The translations under genes were made by a program, and so were the position numbers. Source: Plicaturopsis crispa FD-325 SS-3 (lineage: Eukaryota > Basidiomycota > Agaricomycetes > Amylocorticiales > Amylocorticiaceae). From it: a DNA stretch of 64,000 nt. This document shows positions 10,917 to 23,800 of the stretch, piece after piece. The notes under the pieces were generated by a model. The model was not told where the DNA came from. It saw only the letters and a program-made list of their open reading frames with translations, and did no database searches. Where the stretch lies: positions 147,443-211,442 of the forward strand of contig KN832575.1 of the NCBI GenBank assembly GCA_000827205.1. Reading direction: 5' to 3'. Each line of letters begins with the position of its first letter. Positions within the stretch are counted from its first letter, which is position 1.

Positions 10917-13769
10917 ATGCCCTTGCGACCATCTGCTCTGCCACCTGCCCTTTTGGACTTGACATTACACCGTGCCTCCGCGCGTCTTCACTCCCTTTAT
11001 TCCACTCGCAGTCGGCGGCTTCATGCAGCGGCATCATCTCCGCCGACGCAGCAGGTTGTCTCGTCGTCCTACGCGAACGATGTAGCGCTCCTGGGAAAGT
11101 CCCTATACAACGATCGGTGCGTTGCACTTTCTCTCTTGTTCAAGAACGTTGTGCCAACGGAATTACCCCCAGTCGCAGGAAATCAGGGAGGCAGGAGTTA
11201 TCTGTCAGAGGGGCAGACAAAACCGCAAGCCCCGCGGAGAATCATGCAGCGCAGCTTCAGCGACACATTCAAGAGCTGCAAGATGCAGTCGATTTCCAGG
11301 TGCGTTTACGCGTTCCCCTTTGTGCTCCTCGTTAACGCTATTTCAAGATTGAATCACCGGAAATGACGGAAGAGGACCTCCTTGGAATATACGAGGATGT
11401 TCTTGCGCTACCTCCTACTGCACCTGAACTTCAGTCTCAAGGGTCTCTTCGTCAACCATCGCACTACGAAGTCGACGCCGCCATCGTGCATACAGTCGCA
11501 TCGCGTCTCCCTCCTTTACCTGCTTCGCAGTCCCCTCCACTATCCCGTTTCTTACGCAGTCGACACACGCAATTGACGGCACTTCCAGGGCCCATCGCTA
11601 TTGAGGAGTACGCGTCCGCTCACCGACGCGTGATTACGCATCTTGAGCGCGTAGCTGAGCGGATAGAGACCGTGGACGCTGCACCACCTCATCTTGCCCT
11701 CGGACTGCTTGCTCCTTCCGAATGGGCCGCTCTCGTGCGGGTTTGCGTGAGCATTGACATCTCTATTGCATAGTGACCGTAATATTAACCTGTGGCCGTA
11801 GATCTACGAAAAAGATTATGATGCTGCGGAACGTGCTACGCTTGTCATGCAGGTACGTTCACCCGCGTCTAATAACACCGTGCGGGCATTGATCGCGGGA
11901 GCCCGGAGCAGCGTGTAGGCGCAGATGCAGATGTATCCGTGAACGTTATCCTCGAGGAGTACGCCAACCTGGGGAATGTCGCCCGTTTCGAAGCCTTCCT
12001 CGGTCGTTCCCTCCAAGGTGCGTTGCGTCCCCCCACGCCCTTCTTCTGCTAATTTCGTCACAGACTCCCCAAGCCCGCATCGCATCGACCAACATATCAA
12101 GGTTCATCTCCGTGCGGCTCCCCCGCATGCGTTTCCCACGCGTGCGCTCGCCCTCGCACATAACTATGAAACGCACGGCCACCTACCCGCGCTTCAGACG
12201 TACACGCGACTCATCGCCGCCCTCCTCGCTGCGCCCACGCCAACCGCACATGCGCACGCCTTTGACCTGTTCGCGCATATGCGCTACGTGGCCCACCCAA
12301 CGCCAGACGCGTTCCTATATGCGCTCATGTTGCGGGCGTGTGCTAGCTCGCCCGTCGTGGCCGCGGAGCCCGAACGCGCACTGGATCTTTGGACGGAAAT
12401 GACCGTAGACAAGGGCATCGCGCCAACGGCGCACGCGTACGACGCCGTGATTCTCGCGCTCGCGCGTGCCGGCGGACGGTCGTACGTAGCCGAGGCGTTC
12501 CGGCTTGCGCGGCAGATGCTTGACGCGCACCGCGATGCGCGCGGGCGTTCGGCATTCAGGCCCGGGCGGCGCACCTTTGCGGCGCTGCTCGAGGGTGCCA
12601 AGCGTGTCGGCGATCTCGCACGCGCGCGCTGGATTCTCGCGGAGATGGTGCGCGGTGTCGCGGGAGACGGCGTGGAAGGTGCGGAGGATTTGTTTGTGGA
12701 CGAGGCCATCATGCTGCATGTCTTCCATGCGTATGCGGCATATAAACCGCCGTTCAGACGGTCGGCGGTCAAGCAGTCGGCGGAGGCAGCCACGGAAGAT
12801 TCCCACGTCCCGGCAGAATCGTCAGACGAGGTTTCGGATGGATCCACCGGAGACGGAGGGCTGCCCACAGCACTCGAAGCACCGAGTTTCTCCCAGATCC
12901 CACCGCAGACCCGCTCCGAGGTCGTCGGTGAAGCTCGTGCGCTCTTTGCCCGCGTCCTTGCGGATACTGGGGCATCGCCTCATGCCCAGAGCCGTGAATC
13001 GCAATTCCTTGTCGACGGAAAGTTCTCGCGCGTAGTTCTCACGCCGCGTTTACTCAATGCGTATCTCGCCGTCTTCTACGCGCATGCTCCAATACAATCC
13101 GGGCGGACACTCTTCGTGGAGGTTGCCGCGCTTGGGGTAGGGAGAAATGAGCGCAGCTACGTAGAGGCCCTCGAACGGTGCTCCCATGCTCGTAAGGAGG
13201 AGAGACACGTCGCGGCGGAGTGGGCGGCGGAGTTGTGGGCAGAGTGGGAGGTAATGGAGACACGGGGTCGAGAAGAAGGCAAACCCTTGAGTGCACGGAT
13301 GGTCGAGCGTGCCCACACAGCCATGATCCGCATCTCCACGTTGTACGTTTTTTTTTCATCCCAGACTTCCATCGAAGGCTAGTATACTAATGAGGTGTGC
13401 TACAGGCTGCGAAACTTACCCCGTGCCGTCGAACAACTCAAAAACTTTGTCCGCAGGTACCCACCCTCAGATGTACGCGCCGCACCCATTAAGCCAGCCT
13501 TCCGTTCGACCCGGACATCGCTCGTCGGTGAACGGCCGCTCGTGCGCATGATTCCGTCAACTGATATCCCGGATGACGGTGTACCTCCACTCCTTCTCTT
13601 CCGTGACCTCGAGATACTCCACCATCGGCTCGTCGCAGCCGGAAGTACTCAGCGGGATGCGATTGGATATGTCAAATACGTGTGCAAGGCGTACGAGGGC
13701 TCCCTCAGGATGCGCAGGATCAATACGCTGCGTGCCGAACCGGAAAGCAGAGATCGGCCTGCCGCTTGA
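10917..13769 (+). CDS. PPR-type mitochondrial protein (7 exons)
   Basis: Seven exons join in frame: 10917-11116, 11179-11299, 11348-11746, 11802-11852, 11912-12017, 12064-13342 and 13406-13769, giving 839 residues. The N-terminus is rich in Arg, Ser and Ala with few acidic residues (RLHSLYSTRSRRLHAAA), as in a mitochondrial targeting peptide. The long sixth exon has helical repeats in the pentatricopeptide style, with pieces such as YTRLIAALL, DLFAHMRYV, PDAFLYALMLRACA and TFAALLEGAKRVGD. Such proteins bind organelle RNA and act in processing or translation, so I infer that role here. Intron 11853-11911 has a weak acceptor and its 3' end is my best guess from frame. The specific orthologue is not clear. 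Confidence 0.85.
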
Positions 13770-15712
13770 ATTTGTTTAGATGACCTATCTGTGGAGGGGT
13801 TACATACATAATCTAATGGTATGTACTCATCGATATTCGTCAATCGATTGATTCGCTACTTTATGGCGGTCTATCTAGCGCGGCAAGTTAAGAACATTGA
13901 CCGTGTGATAACGCAAAGCAAGTACACTCGCATGAATTTACAATCCGTGCGTTACGAGGATCGCAAGCTTCACGACACGTACCACGTATTGACACAGTTG
14001 GTTGCGGACACTCGTGCCCTTCAAAACGTCAACTGGTCACCTCTTCCCGTACTTCAAGTTGCGTTTCCCCGGTACCGGTTTCCGTTTGACGGACATCGGG
14101 CGCAATACGTAGGTATAGATAGGAGGGGCCTTATCGTGGGTATGTACTAACGGCATGCACAATTCTCCCCAGACGATTTTAATGTAAAACTCGTAGCTTG
14201 AATTTGTGGTGAGAATATCGGCCGAGAACTATAGGCAAGCGCTCCTGTCAGACCTGTCGGTGTTTTTTTAATCCACTAAAATGTATATGCTTCAAGGTTG
14301 CCAAGCTTCACGGGACGCTACTGATAAGGTTGGTCGTGGACCGCGGGAGTCAACATTTGCTGCAGGAAATTTCTAGGATCTTGGGCTCCAAGCGACGTGT
14401 ACGCCATCCGTGAGTCTTATACCGTCCGATGTTTGCTCATTTCCAACATGTATAGACCTAGCACCCTCGATATTCGCCCGCAGTTTTTTACGTGTGCCCG
14501 CCTCCAGGCCTATGTGAACGTTTCCGTGCCTTCGGACTGCATTTCTCCGACCCGAAATGCAATAGCACCTCTGGGCGGTTTTCATGTGAGTCCCACGGCG
14601 CTCAGCGGCATTTTTCCTGTCATCGCAGTATTTGACTTGACGAACGAATAGATCCGACGCTCAATCGTCCCTGCGGGGCGCGCGTTGACTCACATGTATG
14701 ATGTCCTGGGTAATTTTAAGGAAAGACGGTTCCCTCCGCAGAGCCTTTTTACGCGGTGAGTCGTGCTTTAATGTCGTTGTCAATGCACTGCACTGCACTG
14801 CCCTCAGCATCATATGCTCAATATGTCCTGTGTACACGACAATAACACTCGCAAGTCTCGAACACCTGCAGAACAAATTCATTTGCGACCGGTATTTTTT
14901 TCAACCCGGGCTTTGCCTTGCGGGTAGGGGTCCGGACTCGCTATGCCCAGCATCACTTGGTAGCCCTCGATTATCCGCGCGATTGCAATTTCCGCTTCCA
15001 GATTCCTCTTACCCAGTCTCCCGCCGTCGACTGGTTCACCGCCTACACGTGGTGCGGCTTCTGCCGCGACACTTGTATCAAGCCTACCGATTTCCTAACC
15101 GACCCCCGATCAGTCTGATGTCTTCAACTGCGCCCATCTTTTGCCACTCGGTCGTTCACTTACTTGGACGCCTAAATCTGGGAGCGCGACCACCTCTTCG
15201 CGTTCCTGTCACCATATCTGTTTTTCTTTATATTCAAACATGTGGTGCCCGTCTCTTCTCGCGTACCTAACGGAGTCTCTTGAGCAGGCCAGGCTTGCAA
15301 CTGCTTGCAATCATTGCCGCCCCTTCATAGCTCCGGTGCTCATGAAGAGACGGTAATGGTTCCACTTTGATCGCCTGCTCATTTCTTTCCTCGACACGTA
15401 GTTGACTCGGCGTCTCCCCCCCTTACCGACTCTTCGCCGTAATGATTTACATGCTCCCCCCGATGTTCTTATTGGGGAAGATCTTACCCCCGTTCCATAA
15501 CGCCACCGAAATGGAAAAGCACTACCCTTTCATTAAGACCTTCCATTCAGCAGGCGAGTCATTTTTCCCATTGTGCTATGCACAGCCGAGCGCTTTGACA
15601 AATTCACCGAGGAATATATAATCGCGAGGAGTTGTCTTCGACGACCACAAATTTGAAGCCACCCCCAACGCCTGCTTACCCTCATAAAGTCCCTGCATCC
15701 CTTCACCAAGCT
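13770..15712. other. Unassigned stretch with exon-like pieces
   Basis: Around 14346-14756 several frames join across plausible splice sites, for example ...ISRILGSKRRVRHP, then IAPLGGFH, then IRRSIVPAGRALTHMYD. I cannot extend them to a gene or name a family. The rest shows nothing recognisable. Confidence 0.35.
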
Positions 15713-16117
15713 ATGTCCACCCCGCAGCAGGTGAGTGCGCGTCCATGGGGCGTCTTTGCGGACGAGACAGCTAAAACCCGCGATTCTGGCAGAGAAAAAC
15801 CAGTCAGACGAAGTCGCAGAACGCCGAGTACGATTCCGATCCAATATGGGACTCGCAGCGCGTACCAAGACGAACGCCAATGGCGTGCCAATTCTGCAGA
15901 GGCAAGTATTCTTGGCACTTCGAGAAAACATCTTGAGTTGATTGAGGGATTCACAGCGCGTAAAATGCGATGCGACGGGTTGCGACCAAGTTGCGGGAAC
16001 TGCACGCGGCGCACCCTTGCGTGCAACTACGTGCCCGTGTAAGCCGGTCCACTCCCACTATTGAATTGCAATTGATCTCGGTGACATGCTCATAGATCTG
16101 ACGAGCAATCGAAGTAA
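15713..16117 (+). CDS. Short Zn2Cys6 (fungal binuclear cluster) protein
   Basis: Four exons (15713-15730, 15793-15901, 15957-16038, 16096-16117) join to 76 residues. The zinc cluster CQFCRARKMRC...SCGNCTRRTLAC has all six Cys at the usual spacing (C-x2-C-x6-C-x5-C-x2-C-x6-C), so DNA binding is expected. Intron 15902-15956 has a GC donor (GCAAGT); using it restores the canonical CRARKMRC spacing. The protein ends six residues after the cluster (SDEQSK) and lacks the long regulatory domain of most members. It may be a real mini-protein, a truncated gene or a gene whose later exons I miss. The following 1.8 kb has no clear continuation. Confidence 0.75.
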
Positions 16118-17950
16118 ATGGGCGCAGGTTAGCTACGCGCATGGGGTTGCGCGACATAGTCGACGGTCAGAAGGACCATCAAAAGTAGCGATCGCGGGAG
16201 GATGGGCGAAATTGCCTACAGACTTTTTTACTCACGGACATAGTAATGTACATTCTGCGATGGATCCAGTACATATGTCACAAGTTCCGGACACTGAAGG
16301 CTTGGAGCACTTCCTTTGTACATGCGTCGCGCTGCATGGCAAAAATATGCATCGTGCCCAAAGGCGTGTAAATTTTCGGTTACCGGCAGTCTCAGCTTGA
16401 CCAGTCTGGGTCCGTTTCTAGTAGTGTAACCAGCTGCCGGCCGCGTATATAGAAATAAGCTACGGCGTATCGCCCTCTGTGGTATGAGGTGCGGAAACAA
16501 ACGCATACTTGCATTCGCCTCAGCTCAAACAACAGTCTCCGCAGATTCAGTAGAGATTGAACATGGAACGCTGCTAATAGGCGCATCGCGGCTAGATTCT
16601 AACGCCCTTTGCATGCGGCGGCTACAGCATTGGCAGGATAGCTGCTGTAGGCGTGATTGGACAATCCGAGTAAACGAGGCGCGTAGTACTAAGTGCGGGC
16701 GTCCGATCGTGGCGAGCCGCCGGGGATCTGGGGGACCTAGGACGCTATGTCCCTGGATTAGCACACGTTGCCGATACATTTCTGACCCTCTGCGTACCAC
16801 ATATGAGCTCGCCCGAGAGTTGAGGGTCCACAGTCTTCCTCGAGCCTCGAGGATTACGGGTCCATCCTCAGAAATGTAAAGGTGAGCGCCTGTCTCGGTA
16901 TTCTAGAATATAGTAGCTCGTACCGCCTGTGTCATGTCAAGGGTGGCTTCCTGAACAGCATGGTATAAATGGCGTCCGGGGTGGCCAACTTAGCGAGCCA
17001 TGTGATCGACAAAATGATACTCAGTACCGCAAGAGACGCACTGGTGCAGTCGATATACCGTATCGACCTCAACACGTTTGAATCTCTGCATGAAATAACC
17101 CCCGATCAATTACTGTGCAAGTATATGACTTGGTCACTGGGCTGCTCACCTATCATCTCGTTTTTCTGGAACTGCTTTCCTTCGAGCGGACGAGTGTTTT
17201 CTTATATCCAGTAAGACATCATGATGCCGCAGAAATGACAACCGTGTTGGGACGTGTTGGCCGTAGATTTCGAGAGGATGTCAGTGGGGCAAAGTCCACA
17301 GCGAGACTAGACAACTGAAGACGCCCACACACCTATTTTCCCGGACCGATATCTAAGTTGATATCTATCCGGTTTGGACCCGACTGGGGCTACGAGGCTC
17401 GCTGAGTCTGACCGCAGACTTGGTGTCGAACGTACAGCGTCGACAGTCTTTCTCAAGGACCTCCCCCATTGCCTTGATAGGTTGGGTTATTCGCCGGTAT
17501 GGAAAAAGTACAGGGCTGAGAAAATATCGGAAAGAGTCCCGGGGACTGTACAATCCTTAGTTGCTAAGGCTATTCGGTGGTCGCGATCATTACTCAGTAA
17601 TAATGTTAAATAAACCCTTAGTACCGAAGCATTAAATATGCCCGGCACATACAGGAACTGCCCGTTGTCGACGGAGATCATTTACTTGGCTGTCTGACTT
17701 GAACGTAGAGGCCTTGGACATCCTTGGACTTCACTCGGACTGGCCCGCGGCGGAGCAACTTGAACGTTCTTTCGAACCGCCACTGCTGAGCGCTGAGCAC
17801 CGACTTATTGCAGCGTTCCCCTCTTCTGATCTTCTCATTTGTGAGCTGTCATCTAGCAAACCTGCTAATGACATCCCCTAGCAGCTGATCGGCATAGACA
17901 AATCGGCGTGCATTGGGCCAGCGCAGGCCAAAGCTGTTCAACAGGAAATC
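16118..17950. other. Unassigned stretch
   Basis: Frames such as 16969-17214 and 17374-17613 look weakly coding, but no domain is recognisable. They could be the remains of the zinc-cluster gene's missing C-terminal part or unrelated sequence. Confidence 0.35.
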
Positions 17951-19130
17951 ATGAAAATTTCTCCCTTTCTCGTTCCCGGATCCGAGGAGGTTTACTATAT
18001 CTCAAATTTCGTCTCGAACGCTGAAGAAGAATATTTGATCAGAAAGGTCTGGGGTCTGTCCACATTACCTAGTATTCGAATGAGCTAACTTATGCATCGT
18101 ATGCCCAGGTTTGCGAGTCGCCAAAGCAGAAATGGAAACATCCGGCGAATCGTCGGTACGCTTGTTCTTCACTGCTACTGGTGGGTCACTCTCGTTGACT
18201 CTATGCTCCGAAGTTTGCAGGTGCTTGGTGAGGGCAGCGTCGGATGATTTTTCCAGCGGTGTATAATTTATTTCCAGGTGGAGAAATCACCCCGAAAAAC
18301 CAGCTGCTCAGTCAAGCTATGCCCGCGTACATCGATTCATAGTGAGCTACATGCAGTTTCTTTACTCTCACAGTACGAGACGTCAGTCTCGCTCAATAAT
18401 GCGTTCGCCAAGTCCCGACATTGTCACTCGACTGCGTGAAACAGGAGCCTTTCGCTCTTCGCCGCACGGTGGACCTAACCACGTCATCCTAAATGAAGTC
18501 CGTTGTGCATGTTGTCTGACCGATGTTCTCGAACTTACGGACCCTGTTTGACACTCAACAGTACCTTCCGGGACAAGGGATAATGGTGTGGCCCCTTCAA
18601 AATTCCACCGCTCAGCCAATCTGATATCCTATAAGCCACACGAAGATGGCCCCGCCTATTTTCCAGTCGTCGCCACAATATCTCTCGGTTCTCATACTGT
18701 GTTTCATTACTACAAGTACAGGTCCGACGTCAATTCCGACATCCCGGTAGAAGGCGGGGGTCGTGCGGTGAACTCCAGTCCAGCCTTGTCGATCTTACTA
18801 GAGCCGCGCAGTGTGGTCATCACCATGTCTTCGTTTTACTCGTCGTGCCTCCACGGCATCCAAGAAATCGCGGAAGACGTTATTGCCGTCCCCCCTCGAT
18901 TGGATGACAATGGCCACGCACAGTCGGACCATATCCCAGGGCATCAAGATGAGGAGGACATACCTCTTCTTGCAGGTGTAGGGAGCAGGGTCGCGAATTG
19001 GAAGATGATAACGGGGGAGAATAGAAGGCAGATTTTGGATATGGGCGGGGTTATGAAGCGGTGCACGCGGTATAGTCTGACTTGCCGAGACGTTGAGCGT
19101 GTATCCAGGGCCTCAATCGGAAAACGATAG
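17951..19130 (+). CDS. ALKBH6: ALKBH6-type 2-oxoglutarate/Fe(II) dioxygenase
   Basis: Seven exons join in frame: 17951-18046, 18109-18155, 18214-18227, 18278-18341, 18413-18497, 18562-18585 and 18636-19130, giving 274 residues. The product matches the ALKBH6 branch of the AlkB family. It has NFVSNAEEEYLI at the start, NRRLQVLGGEITPKN across three exons and [21 protein letters not shown] with the iron-binding H-x-D. The second His is in CLHGI, and RYSLTCRDV near the end holds the 2-oxoglutarate Arg. AlkB proteins remove alkyl groups from nucleic acids by oxidation; the substrate of this branch is poorly known. The third exon is only 14 bases and the sixth 24. The first Met in the aligned region was chosen as start; an upstream frame has no ATG that I can support. 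Confidence 0.92.
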
Positions 19131-19595
19131 GCCTTCGCGTTCGAGGGTACAATGGCTGTCAATGGCCAGGCATCGACTAAACCCCGTAGGAGATTAATCG
19201 GACGGCTCGAAGTGTCTAAGATTTCTGATCATGGTAAATCCTACACGTCCAGTGGAACAAGGTAACACCGCGTTGTCACTGCGTGGTCTTCGTAGACAGT
19301 GCGTGCGACGCAGGAGCATATATTCTTGGCCGGTATAGGGGATAAGCAGCTCAGACGATATCGAGCTCCCATCTTCTTGCACCGGACTTCAAGCTTCAGT
19401 AGTGTCGCTGGCTGCTAGCCATGTATTCGTCATTTTCAATCGAAACCCAATTCCGCAGAGCACTACACATCGAGAGAAGTAAACCACGAAAAGAGCGAAA
19501 ATCAAGACCCTAGTAAACTATGGAAGATATGCTGCCAGAAACCCGCTTGCCAAAGTAGCAGGACGGAAGATGGCCTGCGTATTTGACGCTCATGT
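19131..19595. other. Convergent intergenic spacer
   Basis: This lies between the 3' ends of two converging genes. A possible alternative last exon of the deaminase may reach to about 19520. I see nothing else. Confidence 0.4.
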
Positions 19596-20442
19596 TTACC
19601 ATCCCTGAGTACGCCTGTCAGTCCAGTAATCAAAACCGGGGATGATGGATAGACTGACCAGTCCCGCGTATAAGCGCACGTCGGCGTGCGTTTCGTAGGC
19701 AGTACTCTCTGCGTTGTTGACCTTCACGACCTCGAATACGCCCTCCTCGTTGTTCCAGTGAAAAATCCGCTTCACGCCCGCCCAGCGCGCCCACTCTAGG
19801 CAGCGCCAGCACGGCTTGCAGCTCCCCATTCCCTTCTTCGTCACACGCACGACATAAAGATCAGCGCCGTTCACTCTCGGGTCTCGTCGCCGTGCATCCC
19901 ATCGCTTATCGGCCGACTCCTTAGTCGAGCCCCCTGCACTTTCGCCACACTCCCCACTACTGCTGGGCGGCGATGCGCAATGGCGGCAAGCTCGTCGTTT
20001 CTTGGTTTTGGATCGTTTGGTTCTGGGTGGGGGCCCCTGAAAGACACTGCTCTCCGAGGCCGGCACTCCCTTTGGGGATCGGCGGCCCTTCTGTTTCATA
20101 CGGTGGTTTTCGTGCGAATGGCGCAGTGCATCGCTCGAGGCCTTGAACTTGCTTCTTGAAAGATGGAGACATGCCCGTAACGTTGAAAATCGCATGCATC
20201 TCAGCATGCATGGATACGGGCTTGCGATGGCCATGGCTCTGGAGCTCAGTGCCATTGTATCCGGGTCGCTGGTGGTTGTAGCCGGTCGATATGATCTTGC
20301 CTCCCTTGACCATGATGGATCCGAGGGTGAAAACCATAGAAGACTGAGGGGGCTGTTAACGATAACCATTCATCTGCAGCGAGATGCTTACCTTCGAGGC
20401 TGCCTCGACACACTCCGAAAGATAGTACTGCGTCTTGTTCAT
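19596..20442 (-). CDS. Zinc-dependent cytidine-type deaminase family protein
   Basis: Exon 1 is 20392-20442 and intron 20344-20391 is clear. The next exon carries the zinc-binding HAE motif (SMHAEMHAIFN), and a later part carries PCWRC, the matching PCxxC, followed by a typical strand/helix (GVKRIFHWN). These are the catalytic residues of the CDA/dCMP/AID-APOBEC superfamily. The two halves lie in different frames, and a 133-base intron (19934-20066) would join them as 221 residues. That join is my inference. An alternative 3' splice (GTCAGT donor near 19650) would replace the last residues and extend the gene to about 19520. Between HAE and PCxxC lies a basic, Ser-rich insert longer than in dCMP deaminase. 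Start at 20442 gives MNKTQYYLSECVEAASKSS. It lies downstream of CHO2 on the same strand. The substrate is unknown; free nucleotide, tRNA or DNA are all possible. Confidence 0.75.
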
Positions 20443-20873
20443 GATATGATGTTGTGTGAGGGATTCAACTGATGACAACTGATCAAGACCAGTCCAAGTC
20501 CAAGCACTCTACAAACGCACTCTGATTACTTTCGCTAGATACAGATTGATCTGGTGTGAGTGGTTTGGTCAAGGTATGAAGTAAATCACTTGACAAGAGG
20601 AAAGAGACAGCGTCGAGGTGGTGGTCAGAAGATAGACGGCGGATTTTTCGTACTTTTCGATCTCAGCGAATCTGCAACGGAAATGGCACTTATGCGCCCG
20701 AACTGGCTTCACATACTTGCCTGGGCTCCGCCAGCCCCGACTCCTCCAGAGTCCAAAATGCACAAGGGTTCCAGAAGTAAACCTTCCAGTGTGTGAGATT
20801 GAAGTGAAATATATGACATGTCTACTTATGCGTAAATGTCTAGTCGTGTAAATCGTACGTGATTTTATGTCGT
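20443..20873. other. Spacer between CHO2 and the deaminase gene
   Basis: It must hold the CHO2 3' region and the deaminase promoter. No motif stands out. Confidence 0.4.
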
Positions 20874-23800
20874 TCATGGCGTCAAGATCTCCTTTGAGAC
20901 CAATATGCGATTTGCAAGTGCCGACAGATTCGCATCCGCCATGACGACCTGCGGCACGTACTCCACCCCAAACGCCTGCTCTATAGCTACGCATATACGC
21001 CTCGCCTGGCGTTCGGACCAGAAGCGGAAGTCGTCAGGGTCGCGGTCTTCGTCCTGTGGAGGCGTCCCGGGAGCAGCGCATGACATCGGAATAAGCGACG
21101 GGTCAGAATCAAGGCAGAGGGGAACGATGTGCATGAGGCAGGTCCGGACGGACGCAAAATCCAGAGAAGAGGGTTTGTCCACTGCATCATGATAGGTGAG
21201 CAAAATGATTTATAGATGACAGAGAGAAATGTTACCGAAAATCTCCATCGGACCGTCAAGCCCCATGACGTTGTATTTTCCATCATGGTGGTATCGGATC
21301 TTGAAGGAAAAGGCAGTGGGTATACAGTAGTAGCGTGAAGCCGATGAGGACATACCTCGTAACGCCCGACCAACCACGGGAGTGCGTTACCTTTGAAAGT
21401 GACAGTGCCGCGCTCTACGTCCTTGCTTTGCGAAGGCTCACGCTTCAAGCCTAAAGGTACGTCGCCATCCCATTCCTCGTCGTGGACAGGAACCCACATT
21501 CCTAGCGACGAGGTCTTCGTGACAAGATTCGACTTGTTGGCACCAACCTAGCGTATTTTGTCAGACAGGCGCCAGGCTGATTCAGATGTATGCGCACCCT
21601 GTAGATACCTATCCAATCCCGGCGTGAATGATGGTAGGGAGCTTGCCAGTTCACAGTGATCGGTTGGCCAAGGTGGAAGCGCAATGCACCCCCCGGTTCA
21701 TCCGCTACAACGGAGATCTTGTACGCAGACGTGTCGTACGAGGAGATATCGTTCGCCACGCGTCTTCACCAAAAAGTTTATAAATGGGAAGACATGCCAC
21801 TTACGACTGGAACTCACGTAATAACCAATCGTTCCCTCGACTGCTGCAGCAGAATTTTGGTGTCTTGGACCACTTCAGAAATCATTGGCCTCGCTGGGAA
21901 TTGGTGTATGAATGAGCATTTGGGAAGAAATAGTAGGCAGCGGGGCTTACATTTTGCCAAGAACTCTTCAAGAGCTTCCGCAGTCTCGTCGTACACTTTT
22001 CCGAACGTGCCCTTGACCTCCCTTGCTACTCTTTTGATACCAGGCCCGTGACGACCCGCGCGAGACTCGAGGAGGCGGGCGTTTTGACTGGCGACATTTT
22101 TGATAACTTTGAGGAAACCCGCCTCCTTGCGAAGGGAGTCGCCATACAGCTTGCGCATATGAGGGCTGATACACGAGATTTTAATCATCCGCGCAACGTC
22201 GATTAAAATGCAAAAGACCAACTTTTCGACGTAGGACAAGAACCACCAATGCGAGAGATACCGGATAACGGCCAGAGATAAGACAAGCTTACTTCCACTG
22301 ACGAGGGCGAGGCCGAAGAAGGAGACACCGCTCATAACTTCCGGGTTGTTGAGGTAACTTCAGGATGCAGATTTGGGATATGGTGGAAAACATGAGAAGG
22401 GTGAACACTCACCGATAGATACCTGTATACTCGAGGTGTGCTGGGAAGTCTTCCATGAAGAAATCACCGAAGAACCACCCTGAATGCAGCATTAGTTGGC
22501 AGATGCACACCACTGAGAATGATGTGAACGGTACCAAAGACACCGAGGACCTCGTAGGATTCGAGGGTAGCCCAAACATGAAGGCCCACCATGACCTACG
22601 TCACAGTCAGTGCTAAGCCTCACACAAGCGAAATACATAGGAAGACTGACGACACCCATCGTGTGGCGAAGCAGTTCATCGCCAACAGACCAATCCACGG
22701 GAACCTTATAGGTTTTCAACGCGAGGCCGACAAAGGATACTGCAAGCCTAATGAGAAGCTGATATGCGACATTGAAACAAATAGCACGTACCATACGTCA
22801 TGCACAAGCTCAGATTGTACACGCGCTTCCACTCCGTGAACGCCTCCCGAACAGCGCCGTTTGCGTCGTCGTGGTGGGAGTAGTGATAGTGCTTCATAAA
22901 GTGCCTGACGAGAAACTTGCGCTCACTTTGAGCCTTAAGGAGGAGTCCCAGACCGAACGTGTGGAACGTCGACCAGGCGAAGGCGTGTGCGAAGTGCATG
23001 ATGAGGGTGCCACGGGCAGAGAGCGCTGGGAGAAGAGACATGGACAGTGCATAGCCGATTATGAGGACAAGCATGAAGTCGGAAGACCTAAAATCACAGT
23101 TGTGTCAGAATTCGCCCAGGACATTCAAAGAGAAAACCAACGGACCGGAGCAAGTCAATGTTATGCAGTAGTACAGTATCGTTCCGGAAATATCTGTTAA
23201 GCAGGTCGTACTGCGAAACTGCTTTACTCGTCCGCTTCCCGTCTACGACCAGCTTCGTTTGCGATGAGCTAGGGGAGAACGCATTTTTGCTAGACTTCTT
23301 CGACAGGGGGCGGATCTGCTGCTCGAGTTCATGTTCTGTTTCCGTCTCTAGTTCGGACGTCTCGGTTGCAGTCTCGCCCTCCGTGATCGCCGGTGTATCG
23401 GCTGTCGAGATGTCGTCCACCAGGTCTGGCGTGTCGAGCCGAGTAGTAGACTGGCTGGAGGACGCCGACTTCCGCGTTTGAGGGAAGAGAGGCGTGCGCT
23501 GGGCGATGGGTTTGCGTTGGCCGTACATCCGTTCGATGTCTTTGGAATGACTCAGCCTCTCGGAAGATAATCCGTACACATGAATGAAAACATACGAGGG
23601 TTTTCGAAAAAGACAAGGAATGCAAACTGTGCCGCATGTGCTGCCAGACTCACGAACAACACTGGGTAGCTGCCAACGATCAGTGACAGCCCATAGTATC
23701 CAGCGTAGCCTACAACGAAGATGTTCAGCGACCTAATGGCGGTGCACTGAGAGAAGATGCCAGTAGTACTCACCAACTGAATACATAGGATGCGGTGCAA

